From: Siphonodentalium dalli
Lineage: Eukaryota; Mollusca; Scaphopoda; Gadilida; Siphonodentaliidae
DNA: 64,000 nucleotides
Assembly: GCA_032622095.1 (NCBI GenBank)
Contig: CP136069.1
Location: forward strand, 190,081,122 to 190,145,121
Direction of reading: 5' to 3'
Under the pieces are notes generated by a model that saw nothing but the letters and a program-made list of their open reading frames with translations, was not told the origin of the DNA and searched no databases. Below, one piece after another: positions 46,118-57,750 of this stretch (positions are counted from its first letter, which is position 1; each line of letters begins with the position of its first letter). Both the position numbers and the translations under genes were made by a program.

Positions 46118-46715
46118 TCTAAGACTTATAGATATTTAATTATACCCCCTTTTTTTTTAAATTTGGTATGGATGTTCACTACTATGAGGACATTAAATAG
46201 AGGGTTAAATCGTTTTGTTAGTGTTTTCCATTCTAGAGTTATTGATCTTTGTTTATCTGGAAATGTTGGATTTTTGTCCGTCTGTTGTCTGTTCATGTCA
46301 TAACTTCCAACAGTTGTGCTGGGATCTCAATAAAATTTGGTATGGATGTTCACTACTATGAGGACATTAAATAGAGTGTTCCATTGTTTTGTTCGGATTT
46401 TCCATTCTAGAGTTATTCATCTTTGTTTATCTGGAAATGTTGGCTATTTGGTCCATCCGATGTCTGTTCAGGCGATAACTTGAACAGTAATGCTCGGATC
46501 TCAATGAAATTTGATATGGATGTTCACCACTATGAGGACATTTAATGACGCATTCAACTGTTTTGTTTTGGTTTTTCGTTCTATAGTTATTCACCTTTGT
46601 TTATATGAAAATGCTGATTTTTGGGTTCATCTGTCTGAGTATAGCAGTCATAAGTTATAGGCGGTATGCCACAAGGGGTTATGCACCGGACGACAGTCCA
46701 TCTCTTGTTTTCTAA
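46118..46715 (+). repeat. R-type tandem monomers (~175 bp)
   Basis: Three monomers with AATTTGGTATGGATGTTCAC, TACTATGAGGACATTAAATA and ATTCTAGAGTTATT. The tail has CGGACGACAGTCCATCTCTT followed by GTTT, like the S tail at 49870-49891. Confidence 0.8.
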
Positions 46716-46945
46716 GACTTTTAGTTCTTGAGTGAAAATTTAATGTCAAATAGAGCTATACAATGTTGATTTCATTTTGAAGGATCTTCATTCTGCGACA
46801 AGCTATTAAGAATTATCAGCCAAAAGAAGTGCTACCGAAAATTAAATTGTTGAGAACTTGAATAACGGCAGATGAGTATTAGCTATTTTCTGATCTTTCA
46901 AAATCACAAGCAATTCTTACATGTATGTCAGCAGTCATTTAGGGG

Positions 46946-47895
46946 CAGTGTTCGCGCTGTCGGTAGCCAAATTAGCCAATGGCTAATCTTTTTCGAATTT
47001 GGCTAATAAAAATTTAATTTGGCTAAACTTTTGGCTAAACTTTTTTTGACCCCAAATGGAGACTGAAAGCATGAATTTTTGGCAAGTGGGTTTTCAATTC
47101 TGTGATGTGAACGATCTAGTCCGAAAACATTGTAAGTGGGAATATAATGCCGACTGTACAAAAGGAAACCCGATCGCGGACAGTACAAAGGGAAACCCGT
47201 CACTCTGCACGAAACAGCAAAATATCATTAGTTTACATTTAATCCGCTAATCCCCCATTGTCTGTCTGGTCACTCACGGGACTCCTGCACAATGCATGTT
47301 TATGATGACATTGTATTTATGACGGTCAAGGTTTATGAGCACCAAGTGTAAGACAATAGCTTAATCAGCCAAATGTGAATCATGACAGATATGTTATGGC
47401 TATTTGTCGTCAATACCGATACATTCAAAATAATATGCATGCTTTTGTGACAGATTGCAATTTGATAATGGCGTAACAATATTAAGTTATTAGTTTCCAG
47501 ATGTCACTTAAATATTTTCGCAAGGATAATTAATATTTAATGATTTTTAAAAAGATATTGATATAAAACAAAAAATTAATGACATTAAGAAGGACAATCC
47601 CGGGTTCCCCCCCCCCCAAATCACTCTTAAACATAAAGATTAATACATTTTTAATAAATGATATATATCAAAATATTTCTAGTTCATCAAAATTAGTTAA
47701 ATTATTGTGTATTTTACCTGTGTCTGTTAGATTTGACGTTTTAGTCATTAAGTGTGAACCGACCAGAAAACGATGATTTAATTTGGCCATAGTTTTTTTT
47801 AATTTGGCTAAAAAAACATTTGGCTAAAGTTTTTTTCATTTGGCTAATAAAATTTTCATTTGGCTAAAGTTTTTTTCGGTCCAGCGCGAACACTG
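46946..47895. mobile_element. K element, hAT-like with perfect 8-bp TSD
   Basis: 950 bp flanked by TTTAGGGG at 46938-46945 and 47896-47903. 14-bp perfect inverted ends CAGTGTTCGCGCTG and CAGCGCGAACACTG. ATTTGGCTAA recurs about ten times, clustered inside both ends: probable transposase-binding subterminal repeats. No transposase ORF. Confidence 0.93.
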
Positions 47896-48134
47896 TTTAG
47901 GGGGCACCGCTTGGAAACTTTTGCAAATTTCACATGTGTAGTCGGAGAATGGCTAAAATTGTAGACAGTTGATCAAAATGGTCTCATAGGCAGTCGGTCA
48001 GATTAGGGGATACACAGTTCTTTTTAGCTGCCATTATAAATTATAGAGGATTATTATTTATGATTGTATCCTTTTGTCTTTTATCAATTTATCCATTGAT
48101 TGATTAATCGAGTAACTTCTATTTCTGCCCACAG

Positions 48135-48233
48135 GATGAGGCCAGTCCGCTGTGGATTGCAGCACAAATGGGACATGTTAAGACATGTGAGTGCCTTCTT
48201 GATGCTAATGCAATGGTGGATGCTGTCAGAGAG
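48135..48233 (+). CDS. ANKRD29: ANKRD29-like gene, exon with ankyrin repeat 6
   Basis: Acceptor GCCCACAG, donor GAG|GTACAA, 33 codons, phase 0. Encodes DEASPLWIAAQMGHVKTC, then ECLLDANAMVDAVRE. PLWIAAQMGH is a distinctive string that vertebrate ANKRD29 repeat 6 shares almost exactly (PLWIASQMGH as recalled). The turn GAD is replaced by ANA, a deviation from the ankyrin consensus. Confidence 0.92.
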
Positions 48234-48331
48234 GTACAATCCTTTATTGGATATATTATATTTATACATCTTATGTTCATTCACATTGTTTAACTTTTTT
48301 TTTTATACAATTTCCTCCTTTTGCCAATTAA

Positions 48332-48602
48332 CCCTTCGGCTTCCATGACTTGGAGCTTTTTCAACAACAAAAATTCAAAAACCCTGTGCCAATACATTCT
48401 CGTACTAGTATATATGCGAGTCTCCCATAGGGAGCCTCACATGTATAAGAGTGCATTGGCCTAGCAATATTTACCTTGACTTTGTAAGCCAGTGCATTCT
48501 CTTATAAATGCGAGGCTCCCTATGGGAGACTTGCATATATAAGAGAATGCACTGGCACCGGGTCTTTAATGCTACACCAGCGCAGCTCCCATCATGAAAG
48601 GG
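48332..48602 (+). mobile_element. B-family TTAA MITE
   Basis: 271 bp, TTAA at 48328-48331 and 48603-48606. CCCTTCGGCTTCCATGAC to CATCATGAAAGGG. Hairpins at ~48386-48461 and 48488-48556 (CCAGTGC type). Confidence 0.92.
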
Positions 48603-49360
48603 TTAACTTGTTACCAGCATGTAAGTTCCCCAGATTGGTGTTCACGGTCCGCTACATTCTGTGGGTTACATATCAGCTCAACTATATACTACTTGGAGAA
48701 CAAGGCAGGCCTCAGCTCACAAGGCGACTCGGGCGAGATTGTCGCCTTACTTCGCCCTATTGTCGCTCTAAGGCGAAATCGAAGTCGCCTTCAATTTAAA
48801 AAAAAAAATTCTTTATTTTTTTTCTAGTTTTTTTTCCGGACATGTCCGATTGTCCGTATATAGATGAATTGTGGCGGCCATCCCAAAAAGAAACAGACGA
48901 TGCAGAGACAAAGACCCAAGTGTTTAAAATAAAAAATAAAATATGACCTATTGTTTTGTGTTGTTATTCAGTCGCCATTGTTCCCTTTGCGGTAATGAAT
49001 GTTAATCACGAATGTTTTGACACTCTGAAAACACGATGAGATGTTCGCATCTGTGTTGTTACTGGCCATCGTGAGTGTCACAAATAAATGTTTTAATTAA
49101 CTTAAAAGACCGCCGTCCCGCTTTTCAGATATAAAACAATTACGACATTATCAGAGTATACCAGGCGCTTCGGAAGTTCGTTTCGGTAACGCGTCAGACT
49201 TTTTGAAGAGACCGCGTCAGACTTTTTGAAGAGACCACTTCCGTAAATAAATGTCAAGTTTATTGCTTTAATCGGATTATACCAGTGATGTTGTCATTAA
49301 TTAAGGAGGCCATTAATTAATAAAAGCTTTTGCATCTCCTTTGTTAGTTAGTCCTTATTG

Positions 49361-49891
49361 TTATGCCCCCGACTTGAAGTCGGCGGGTATATAGTCGACG
49401 TCTCCGTCCGTCCGTCCGTCTGTACGTGCATCCGTACGTCCGTACAAACATTTTGCATAATTGTTCAGCAACCACTGGGCAGATTTAGCTGATATTTGGT
49501 ATGGTGATATGGCAGCATGGGGGAACAGCTACATGCATAGCGCGGGTTTCGTCCACCCATTTTTACCAGAGTTATGGCCCTTTTTTTACTTAGAAAATTC
49601 AATTTTACTCTTATTTTTTTGGTTTCCAGATGATAGTGTGAGCTTTGGTGGTACGATTGCAAATCCCTTATTTTTGTGGATCAGTTATATGAAAATACAT
49701 GTCAAGTGCGAATTTGGGTATGATTTTTGGGTTTCCGGATCGCTTGTTTTGTGGTTTTTAGTCAACATTTCTGTACGAACTTCTTTTGGAATGGTCATAT
49801 AGACCTCCTCGGATATCCGCAGTTTCGTCCATGCTTAATCCAAATTGCTACGGTCGGGGGCAAATGCCAGGCGACAGCGTACCTCTTGTTT
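49361..49891 (+). repeat. S-type element
   Basis: Head TTATGCCCCCGACTTGAAGT followed by CGGCGGGTATA is an inverted repeat. Then CCGTCCGTCCGTCTG, monomers with GCTGATATTTGGTATGGTGA, and tail CAGGCGACAGCGTACCTCTT followed by GTTT. Confidence 0.8.
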
Positions 49892-51442
49892 ATTTTAGCG
49901 GACACCCACATTACAGCCGTGACCAAATTAAACTTACAAAGTTACATGCAATGGTCCATCATGATTCAGACTGTACAAACGTATCTTCCAAGCTGCAGTC
50001 TAGGAAATAATACTACTTTCATTTAGTTAAAAAATTAACTACTACTGTAACTTGATAATTGTCTTGCTTAAATGATAGCTATACAAAACATTTCCAAAAT
50101 TTTTAAATGTATAATAACAATTAATTAGGCTAATTTCAGATAAAGTCAATTTTTTTTAGTTTTATTTCTTATTTTATCTTTTTAAACATTTTATTGTCAG
50201 ATGTTATAAAATAAAGCGATATTTGAAAATTGTCAATTTTTGGTAGTCTCCCCACTTCTCCCTGAAGTCTCCCTAAATTTCCTGAAGTCTCCCTAAATTT
50301 CCTGGAGGGAGACTTCAAGTCTCCCTGTTCTGGACCCCTAGGCTGAGGCCTGGAACAATGCGTGCCTTGAATACTGATTTTGGAGCCAGCACAATTGTGA
50401 TAACTTTTTAGCTCACCTGAGACGAAGTCTCCGGTGGAGCTATAGTCATCACTCCTCATCCGTCGTCTGTCTGTCCGTCTGTCCATCCGTCTGTCCGTCC
50501 GTCAAGAATCATCTTCTCCGCCAAAACTGTAAGACGTAGCGGGTTCATATTTGGTGTGGATGTTCCCTATGTGAATCACATTCAGATTTGTTCAAATGAG
50601 GTCATCAGGTCAATTAGTTGAGAAAGCAGGGCCACAACTCGATTCCTTCATAGTAATTCTTAGAACGCCTTTTTTTCCACAACTATAAGGCCGAATGGGT
50701 TCATATTTGGTGTGGATGTTCCCTAGGTGACTCACATTCAGATTTGTTCAAATGAGGTCACCAAGTTGATTAGTTGAGAGACCAGGGCCATAACTCTTTC
50801 CCTCCATAGTAATTCTTTTAAACATCTTCTCAAATACCATCAGGCCAAATGGGTTCATATTTGGTATGAAGGATCCTTGGTTGACTGGGGTTCAGATTTG
50901 TTCAAATGAGGTCACTGGGTGAAATGTGGGTGGGGCCAGGGACATAAAAAAAACTCAAAAAACAAAAACAAATTCAGATTAAACTCTTTTAATAACCAAA
51001 AAAGAAAAGAATAGAAAAGAAATGATATATTAAAAAATGAAAGAATATTTTAAAAAAACTGTGGAATTGTTTTTTTTATTAAAATATTAAAAAAAAAAAA
51101 AAAAATTGTGTTTAACTCCATGGTCAATTATATATATATATATTGTTTAACATTTTTTGAAAATTGAAAAACTAATGCCATTACATTTCTGAAGGTTGTG
51201 GCCCCTGGCCCTTCACTCAAGTGCACTGCTTCTGCCACCCTGGCCTGGTCCCAAAAATAAAATTTACTCAAATAAAATTCTTGACAGAATCATTAATAAG
51301 AAGCATTTACTTTGGCTGTAACTGTACGCTGGGTATGCCTACACAATCATGTCAAATGAAATCTTGACATTTTTATAAACATTCCTTGCAGATCTGCTAG
51401 AAGTCATTAATTCCCAATCTATCATGTATTGTTCAAATCAGG

Positions 51443-51890
51443 ACAAATAGCATGTCTGTCATTTGCAGAATGAGGTCCCCAGAGGGTGAATTTAGTGATG
51501 CTATCCTGCACAGCGGCCTAGCATCACCAAATTCACCCTCTGGAGACCTCATTCTGCTTAGGCCTCATCTTCTGGGAAGTATCTATAGTATCAAATTTAC
51601 ATTGTTGTTAGTTAAATTTCCCTTCTAGGAAGTTTCTATATGCCCTAATTTGCAGAAGATAAAATTCATAATTGAGGTGCCCAATGGGTGAACATCACCA
51701 ACTTCAACTGGAGAACTTCAATCTTATCCTAGGTCTTCCATGGCAGTTGAGGGCTTTAGCAGAATGAGGTCCCCAGAGGGTGAATTTATTGATGCTAGCC
51801 CACTGTGCAGGATAGCGTCACTAAATTCACCCTCTGGGGATCTCATTCTGCAAATGACAGACACACTTTCACACTATTTCAAGGCTTGAT
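51443..51890. mobile_element. G-family MITE, full length
   Basis: CAAATAGCATGTCTGTCATT to GACACACTTTCACACTATTT and CAAGGCTTG. Hairpins at 51469-51558 and 51763-51851. Confidence 0.87.
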
Positions 51891-51939
51891 TGTAAATTAC
51901 ATTATGTTGCTTGAGGCCAGGCATGCACAATGTAGGAAC

Positions 51940-52190
51940 AGACACACTTTTAGTGATGCTATCCTGCACAGTGGGCTAGCATCACCAAATTCACCCTCTG
52001 GATACCTCATTCTGCTTAGGCCTCATCTTCTGGGAAGTATCTATAGTATCAAATTTACATTGTTGTTAGTTAAATTTCCCTTCTAGGAAGTTTCTATATC
52101 CCCTAATTTGCAGAAGATAAAATTCATAATTGAGGTGCCCAATGGGTGAATATCACCAACTTCAACTGGGGAACTTAAATCTTATCCTTA
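51940..52190. repeat. Partial recent copy of the G element's left half
   Basis: 51950-52185 is nearly identical to 51495-51745, including CATCTTCTGGGAAGTATCTA. It lacks both termini, so it arose by duplication and not by transposition. Confidence 0.85.
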
Positions 52191-53518
52191 TCAGATTTGT
52201 CAAAATGGGATTACAAAGTCAAATAAGGGCAGAGCCAGAGACTTAACTATTTCACTACATAGTAATTCTTAAAATATGTTTGCAAGAACTAGTTGGCTTA
52301 TATAGCATGGAAAGTTCTTCCTTGACTACAATTCAGATTTTTTTAAATGGGATCACCTGGTCAAATAGGGGCCAAGTGAAGGATCGTTTCCCTCTTAATA
52401 TGCTTCCTTCACAAGGACCATCAGGTCTATTTTACTGATATTTATGATATGTATGAAGGGTTCTTTGGTGTCTGGGATAATGATTCAAATTTATTCAGAT
52501 GGGGTCACCAGGTTAAATAGGGTGGGACCAGGGACATAACTATATGTCTCTATAGTAATTCTTAAAATGTCTTCTCAAGAGAGGTTGGACTATTTAGCTT
52601 ACATATAGTATGGAGGAATCAGGAGGATCTTTTAGTGACTGAGATTCAGATTTGTTAAAATGAGGTCAACCTGTCAAGAAATGGCGGGCTATGGGGAGTT
52701 AACACTTTTGTGTCTAATAAAATCATTGAAATACCAAATTCATTAAAACATCTACCTTGGAACCACCTGACTGATTAGTCTGACATACATGTATTGTGTT
52801 TTGGGTCCATGGATAATTGGGCTTCAAACATGTCTAAATGGTTTTAGAAAAAGGCGCTTGTGAGATTGGAAATTTCCAACAATTGAGAAAGTTTGATATG
52901 TCGGTTGTGAAATTCCAACCTAAGACTTGGGAGTCTGGAGCCCGGTCGGTCGGGGACTTGTTGAGCTGGAGGAGGGGGGTGATCAGTAGTGTACAGTTGG
53001 TAATTTCAAGGTGAATTTTCCCCAATCAACATACTTGAAGTCTCTCTAGCCACATATCCTGTTTAAATCTACTTCTTTTAAAGTGATTATGAAAAGTGCT
53101 GACTGTTGTGGTCTCCAGAGTCCAAGTCTTATCAGTCTTTGCAGTCTGGTGAGCGACCCCACAGTCTTTGACTGTCTTGTTTATATGTCACTTGCATTGA
53201 CTATTATTACATAAAATAGCATAGAATAAAACGGGAAAATCAAAATCAACATTACTCATGACATTAAATACATACAGACAGCGAATGAAATTGAGAAAGT
53301 TCCATAAGCTTCTTTGCTGACAAATATCCCATAGTCCCATTTCAGGAATTTCAGAGGAATAATTTGATATTCTCCAATGACATAAATTTGGCCCAGATCA
53401 CTGGATCCCAATTTATTACTTTCATATGATAAATATTTCATTAAATCTGAAAATCAAAATGTTTATCAGAATGATACTTGACTAATCTTTCTTAGGATAC
53501 AGAAATATGTTTGATATT

Positions 53519-54060
53519 TTTAGTTATTATGCCCCCACTTTTCGAAAAGAAATGGGGGTATATTGGATTGACTTGTGTCCGACTTTTTATCCACCTGAGA
53601 TTTGTAGTGTCCATGCATATATCTCAGCCTTGGGTTATCGTATCTGAATGAAAATTGGTATTGATGTTTGCCATCATGACTGCTTTCGAAAGAGGGGCAA
53701 ATGACATTTACGTTTTATGCTCTAGAGTTATCCTTCGTTATTGTCCCCCCAACATTCTGTTGGATGACTATAGTAATGACCCTCGTGCATCCGTCCGGAA
53801 CTTTGTCCGAGCCTGTATTCTGTCATTTTCTGGTAATTTTTTTTAATCTTGTCACATACATCAACCAGCATGGGAACATGCGCACCTGTGAATCATACAT
53901 CCTAGGACGTATCTTTTGTCAGAGCCTGTATTCCATTTTCCAGTCAATTTCTGTTAAACTTGGCACAGATGTCAACCAGCATGGGAATCTGGGCATCTGC
54001 GATTATGAGTTCAGTCGGAGTCATTTTGGTGGAGTTATTGCCATTTTTTCGACATAGATT
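53519..54060 (+). repeat. S-type element, second copy
   Basis: Head TTATTATGCCCCCACTTTTC, GAAAAGAAATGGGGGTATA. Then phrases ATGAAAATTGGTATTGATGT and GTCAACCAGCATGGGAA (twice). The end is not clear. Confidence 0.6.
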
Positions 54061-54824
54061 TTAGAGTTATTTACTCTTTCTTGACACATTGAAGACATGT
54101 AACATATGTAGTGAATATGCACTTTGTATTATATTGGTGTAATCAATTCCTCCTTCAGTTTGTAGTATAGGGACTTGAACCCATTAAATCCTTCAAACCT
54201 GCCACCAATCGCAGTGAGTGGTTTCTTCTAGACGAGAAAAGGGTGGTACATGTACATGTATCTTTGCCGATTGATTGACAGTACATGTGCATGATTGTGC
54301 TGAATGAAGAGGCATGGCATTCGTCGATCTATCCTGATCAGTCGTCAATTCAAATTGATGACAATTTCATTTTGGTGCATTCTCTTGTAATATTTGCACA
54401 GTAAAGTCAGAGGGGTTGTATAATATTGTGAGTGAAAAGGGGAAGTATTCTGGGTTTTCATATTCCCTTCCATAATTTCGTAAGTCGTTTTAAACATTGT
54501 TTAAAATGATGATTGAATATTGAAAAAATCAGGACATGGTAAATTGTATTGAACGAGTAATGATCAGGTACCGTGGTGTCCCAATCTGATTCTGATTTCG
54601 AATCCGTCGTACATAATACTTTTCTGACAGTATGATTAAATTATGTGTTTATAATCCAGATATTTGGCTAAATACACTTCCCTTCCATTGGCCATATATT
54701 GTGAGAAATAATTATTGAATGACAGGACCTTTAGATTAATATCTTCGCTATAGTATTTGTTATAAAAATAAATCACGATTATATCGTTAACCGTGGTTTT
54801 ATTTTCCAAAAATCACGGTTTTTA

Positions 54825-56552
54825 TTAGCTCAACTTTACTTTGTAAAGTTTGAGCTATTGCCATGGCTTGGTATCCGTCGTCCGTGTGTGTGCGTGACTC
54901 GTCAACAATTTCCTTTAGCACGGGCTACAGGTCGTACCTTTGGTCGAATCATTATGAAATTTGTCATGGCTGTTGACATTGACATGTAGATGAGAACGAG
55001 TCATTTTGGGGTCATTCGGCAAAAAAACATTGCCACCAGTTTCAAAATTCAATCCATTAGCATGGGCTACAAGTTGTACTGTTTGTCTGATCATCATGAA
55101 ATTTGTCATCGATGTTAATATTGACATGTAGATGGGAACGAGTCATTTTGGGGTCGTTCGGCCAAAAAACATGGGCGCCAGCAGCCATCTTGGATTTTAC
55201 TCTTTGCATGACTAAATCCTTTGGCACGGGCTACAGGTCATAGCTTTGGTCGGATCTTCATGAAATTTGTCATGGATGTTAACAATAACATGTAGATGGG
55301 AACGAGCCATTTTGGGGTCATTGGGCCAAAAAACATGGCCGCCAGCAGCCATCTTGGATTTTACTCTTTGCATGACTAAATCCTTTGGCACGGGCTACAG
55401 GTTGTACCTTTGGTCGGATCATTATGAGATTTGTCATGGCTGTTGACATTGATATATAGATGAGAACGAGTAATTTTGGGGTCATTTGGCAAAAAAACAT
55501 GGCTGCCAGTGGCCATCTTGAATTTCAAATTTCAATCCATTAGCACGGGCTACAGGTCGTACTGTTCGTCTGATCATCATGAAATTTGTCATCGATGTAA
55601 ATATTGTCATGTAGATGGGAACGAGTCATTTTGGGGTCGTTCGGCCAAAAAACATGGCCGCCAGCAGCCATCTTGGATTTTACTCTTTGCATGACTAAAT
55701 CATTCTGCACGGGCTACAGGTCGTAGCTTTGGTCGGATCTTCATGAAATTTGTCATGGATGTTAACAATGACATGTAGATGGGAACGAGCCATTTTGGGG
55801 TCATTGGGCCAAAAAACATGGCCGCCAGCAGCCATCTTGGATTTTACTCTTTGCATGACTAAATCCTTTGGCACGGGCTACAGGTACTACCTTTGGTCGG
55901 ATCATTATGAAATATGTCATGGCTGTTGACATTAATAAGTAGATGGGAACGAGTCATTTTGGGGCCATTCGGCAAAAAAACATGGCCGCCAGTGGCCATC
56001 TTGGATTTCAGAATTTAATCCATTAGCACGGGCTACAGGTCGTACTGTTCGTCTGATCATCATGAAATTTTTCGTGGATGTTAATATTGACATGTAGATG
56101 GGAACAAGTCATTTTGGGGTCGTTCGGACCAAAAAAAGTCAGCAGCCATCTTGGATTTTACTCTTTGCATGACTATGAAATAAGTCATGGATGTTAACAA
56201 TGACATGTAGATGGGAACGAGTCATTTTGGGGTCATTCAGCCAAAAAATATGGCCGCCAGCAGCCATCTTGGAATTTACTCTTTACATAAATAAATTCTT
56301 GGACACAGGCTACAGGTCGTATCTTTTGTCGGATCATCATGAAATTTGTGATGGATGTTAATGACATGTAGATGGGAATGAGTCATTTTGGGGTCATTCG
56401 GCAAAAAAACATGGCTGCCAGTGGCCATCTTGGATTTCACTCTTTGCATAACTAGGCCTTTCAACTTTCCACATTCCTAATCACTCCATTGACTGTAACA
56501 CATGAAATTATTCCCTTTCCAAGTTGAGCTACAGTGTCATTGACACTTTCAT
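54825..56552. repeat. N element, second copy (1.7 kb, ~11 monomers)
   Basis: Head TTAGCTCAACTTTACTTTGT then AAAGTTTGAGCT. Monomers as in 19158-22457. Tail AGTGTCATTGACACTTTCAT. Same monomer types, fewer copies. Confidence 0.88.
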
Positions 56553-56689
56553 TTTCGTTAATATCGTCCTGCCCTACTGATCAGGGTAATAATTGTCCCA
56601 CACATTGGAGCGGGGTACCTGTAAGAATGTGTGTAATAAATGGATTGATTATTATTATTAGTAATCTGGTTTGTTATCCTTTGTTTCAG

Positions 56690-56785
56690 GATGGTGCCAC
56701 TCCTCTATTTAAAGCCTGCCACAAGGGACATCTCGAAGTTGTCAACACGATTCTGAAGTACAACCCTGATATGGGCTTACTGAAG
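56690..56785 (+). CDS. ANKRD29: ANKRD29-like gene, exon with ankyrin repeat 7 (32 residues)
   Basis: Acceptor TTGTTTCAG, donor AAG|GTACAA, 32 codons, phase 0. Encodes DGATPLFKACHKGHLEVV, then NTILKYNPDMGLLK. It is one residue shorter than the normal 33, with the usual GAD turn replaced by NPDMGLLK. The vertebrate protein has, from memory, a similarly short repeat 7 ending in GILK followed by NGT, so the odd length itself supports orthology. Confidence 0.93.
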
Positions 56786-57520
56786 GTACAATCCTATGCT
56801 GTGCCTTTATACCTAACGGTTCTAACACATCCTGAAGAAAATCATGGGGAAATACTGAAATGATTGGTTCCTTGTACAGTCTCCATGTGCTGGATTTTAT
56901 ATCAGCTCTTTATTTAGCAACTTGCATATTAAGGCCACAGCAATTTTAATAGATGGTTTATGAACATCAATTAAATTAAATGGTTTGCAGTTCAGTAAAC
57001 ACTGGTCATGTTCGAATTTGGTCACAGTCCAATGATTTTTGACTGAGTTATGCACCTTTGTTCATGTAATTCACCTTGGAGAACATGCAGGCCATCATCA
57101 AATTGAAATCTTTATAAAATCCAATTTGAGGCGACATGGGGTCAGCGGCCTTTTTGAATTAATAAATACATTTAGGAGATAAACGTACCCTGTTGAGTTG
57201 TACATTCTGGGATTCGAGCATGCCGGCTCGTTCACAAACTGTTTTCATGCTCGAATCCCAGAATGTACAACTCAACAGGGTACTTTTATCTCCATTGTAA
57301 TTCAATCTAGCAAGGAATTTTCAAAAAAACTGTTGGCTCGTTTCGCTACTCCATTCTGCGCCGATGAAATTTTACCGTGCTACATTCAGATTTGATGCAC
57401 GCTGAAGCGGCCGATGTCGGTGAATCGAAAACTAAAGTTAGCCGCTCTTGGCCAATCAGAATGCTTGTTTTTAGTGACAAATACTCAATTGAATTACAAT
57501 GTCATATATTAACCTTGCAG
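56786..57520 (+). other. ANKRD29: Intron (735 bp) with a perfect-arm hairpin
   Basis: No transposon family recognised except the 57175-57293 hairpin. The donor GTACAATCCTAT closely resembles the previous intron's GTACAATCCTTT. Confidence 0.8.
57175..57293. other. 48-bp stem hairpin
   Basis: Left arm 57175-57222 (GGAGATAAACGTACCCTG to GGGATTCGAGCATG) pairs with 57246-57293 with one mismatch; the loop is 23 bases. It has no relative elsewhere in the window. It could be a small foldback element or an intronic hairpin RNA. Confidence 0.9.
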
Positions 57521-57622
57521 AATGGTGAGACAGCACTACATGCAGCAGCCTTGTTCGGACATCTCAAAGTCATCAAAATCTTAGTGATGCACAGTAAGAC
57601 GGACCTCTCTCTCAAAAATAAG
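57521..57622 (+). CDS. ANKRD29: ANKRD29-like gene, exon with ankyrin repeat 8
   Basis: Acceptor AACCTTGCAG, donor AAG|GTATTC, 34 codons, phase 0. Encodes NGETALHAAALFGHLKVI, then KILVMHSKTDLSLKNK. Good ankyrin consensus: G-TALHAA, GHLKVIKIL, and DLSLKNK at the end. The family counterpart has NGT-ALHAA and DPSLRNK as recalled. Confidence 0.93.
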
Positions 57623-57750
57623 GTATTCTAAACATTTATAAACCATTCAAGATTTGTCATACCTGTAATTAGCTGCCAACACTAATGTATGTAGACATCG
57701 CATTCTTATTGATGCGCTTTATATTTGACTGAAGTTTTTTCCTTTTGCAG

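Larger units (their letters stand above)
45077..48134 (+). other. ANKRD29: Intron (3.06 kb)
   Basis: Contains the 272-bp tandem duplication, a G element, R monomers and the K element. 47904-48134 has no assigned feature. Confidence 0.8.
50408..52690 (+). repeat. T-type element, interrupted
   Basis: Head TTAGCTCACCTGAGACGAAG, then TCTCCGGTGGAGCTATAG (partial fold), then GTCTGTCCGTCTGTCC. Monomers have TCATATTTGGTGTGGATGTT, TTCAGATTTGTTCAAATGAG and GGGCCA. After A-rich sequence and the G elements (51443-52190) similar monomers resume at 52190-52690 (CAGATTTGTCAAAATGGG), so it is likely one element split by insertion. Confidence 0.65.
48234..56689 (+). other. ANKRD29: Intron (8.5 kb)
   Basis: Contains B, S, T, G and N elements. 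Unassigned stretches: 48810-49360 (includes a 30-bp direct repeat GCGTCAGACTTTTTGAAGAG at 49192-49230), 49892-50230, 52700-53515, 54062-54824. 48690-48795 is rich in GGCGA/TCGCC words that can fold, resembling an element end. 50236-50335 repeats TCCCTAAATTTCCTG, GGGAGACTT words. Confidence 0.75.

Noticed and set aside
49461-50026. 113- and 99-residue ORFs
   Set aside because: They lie in an S-type repeat and its flank, show no recognisable domain and overlap in different frames.
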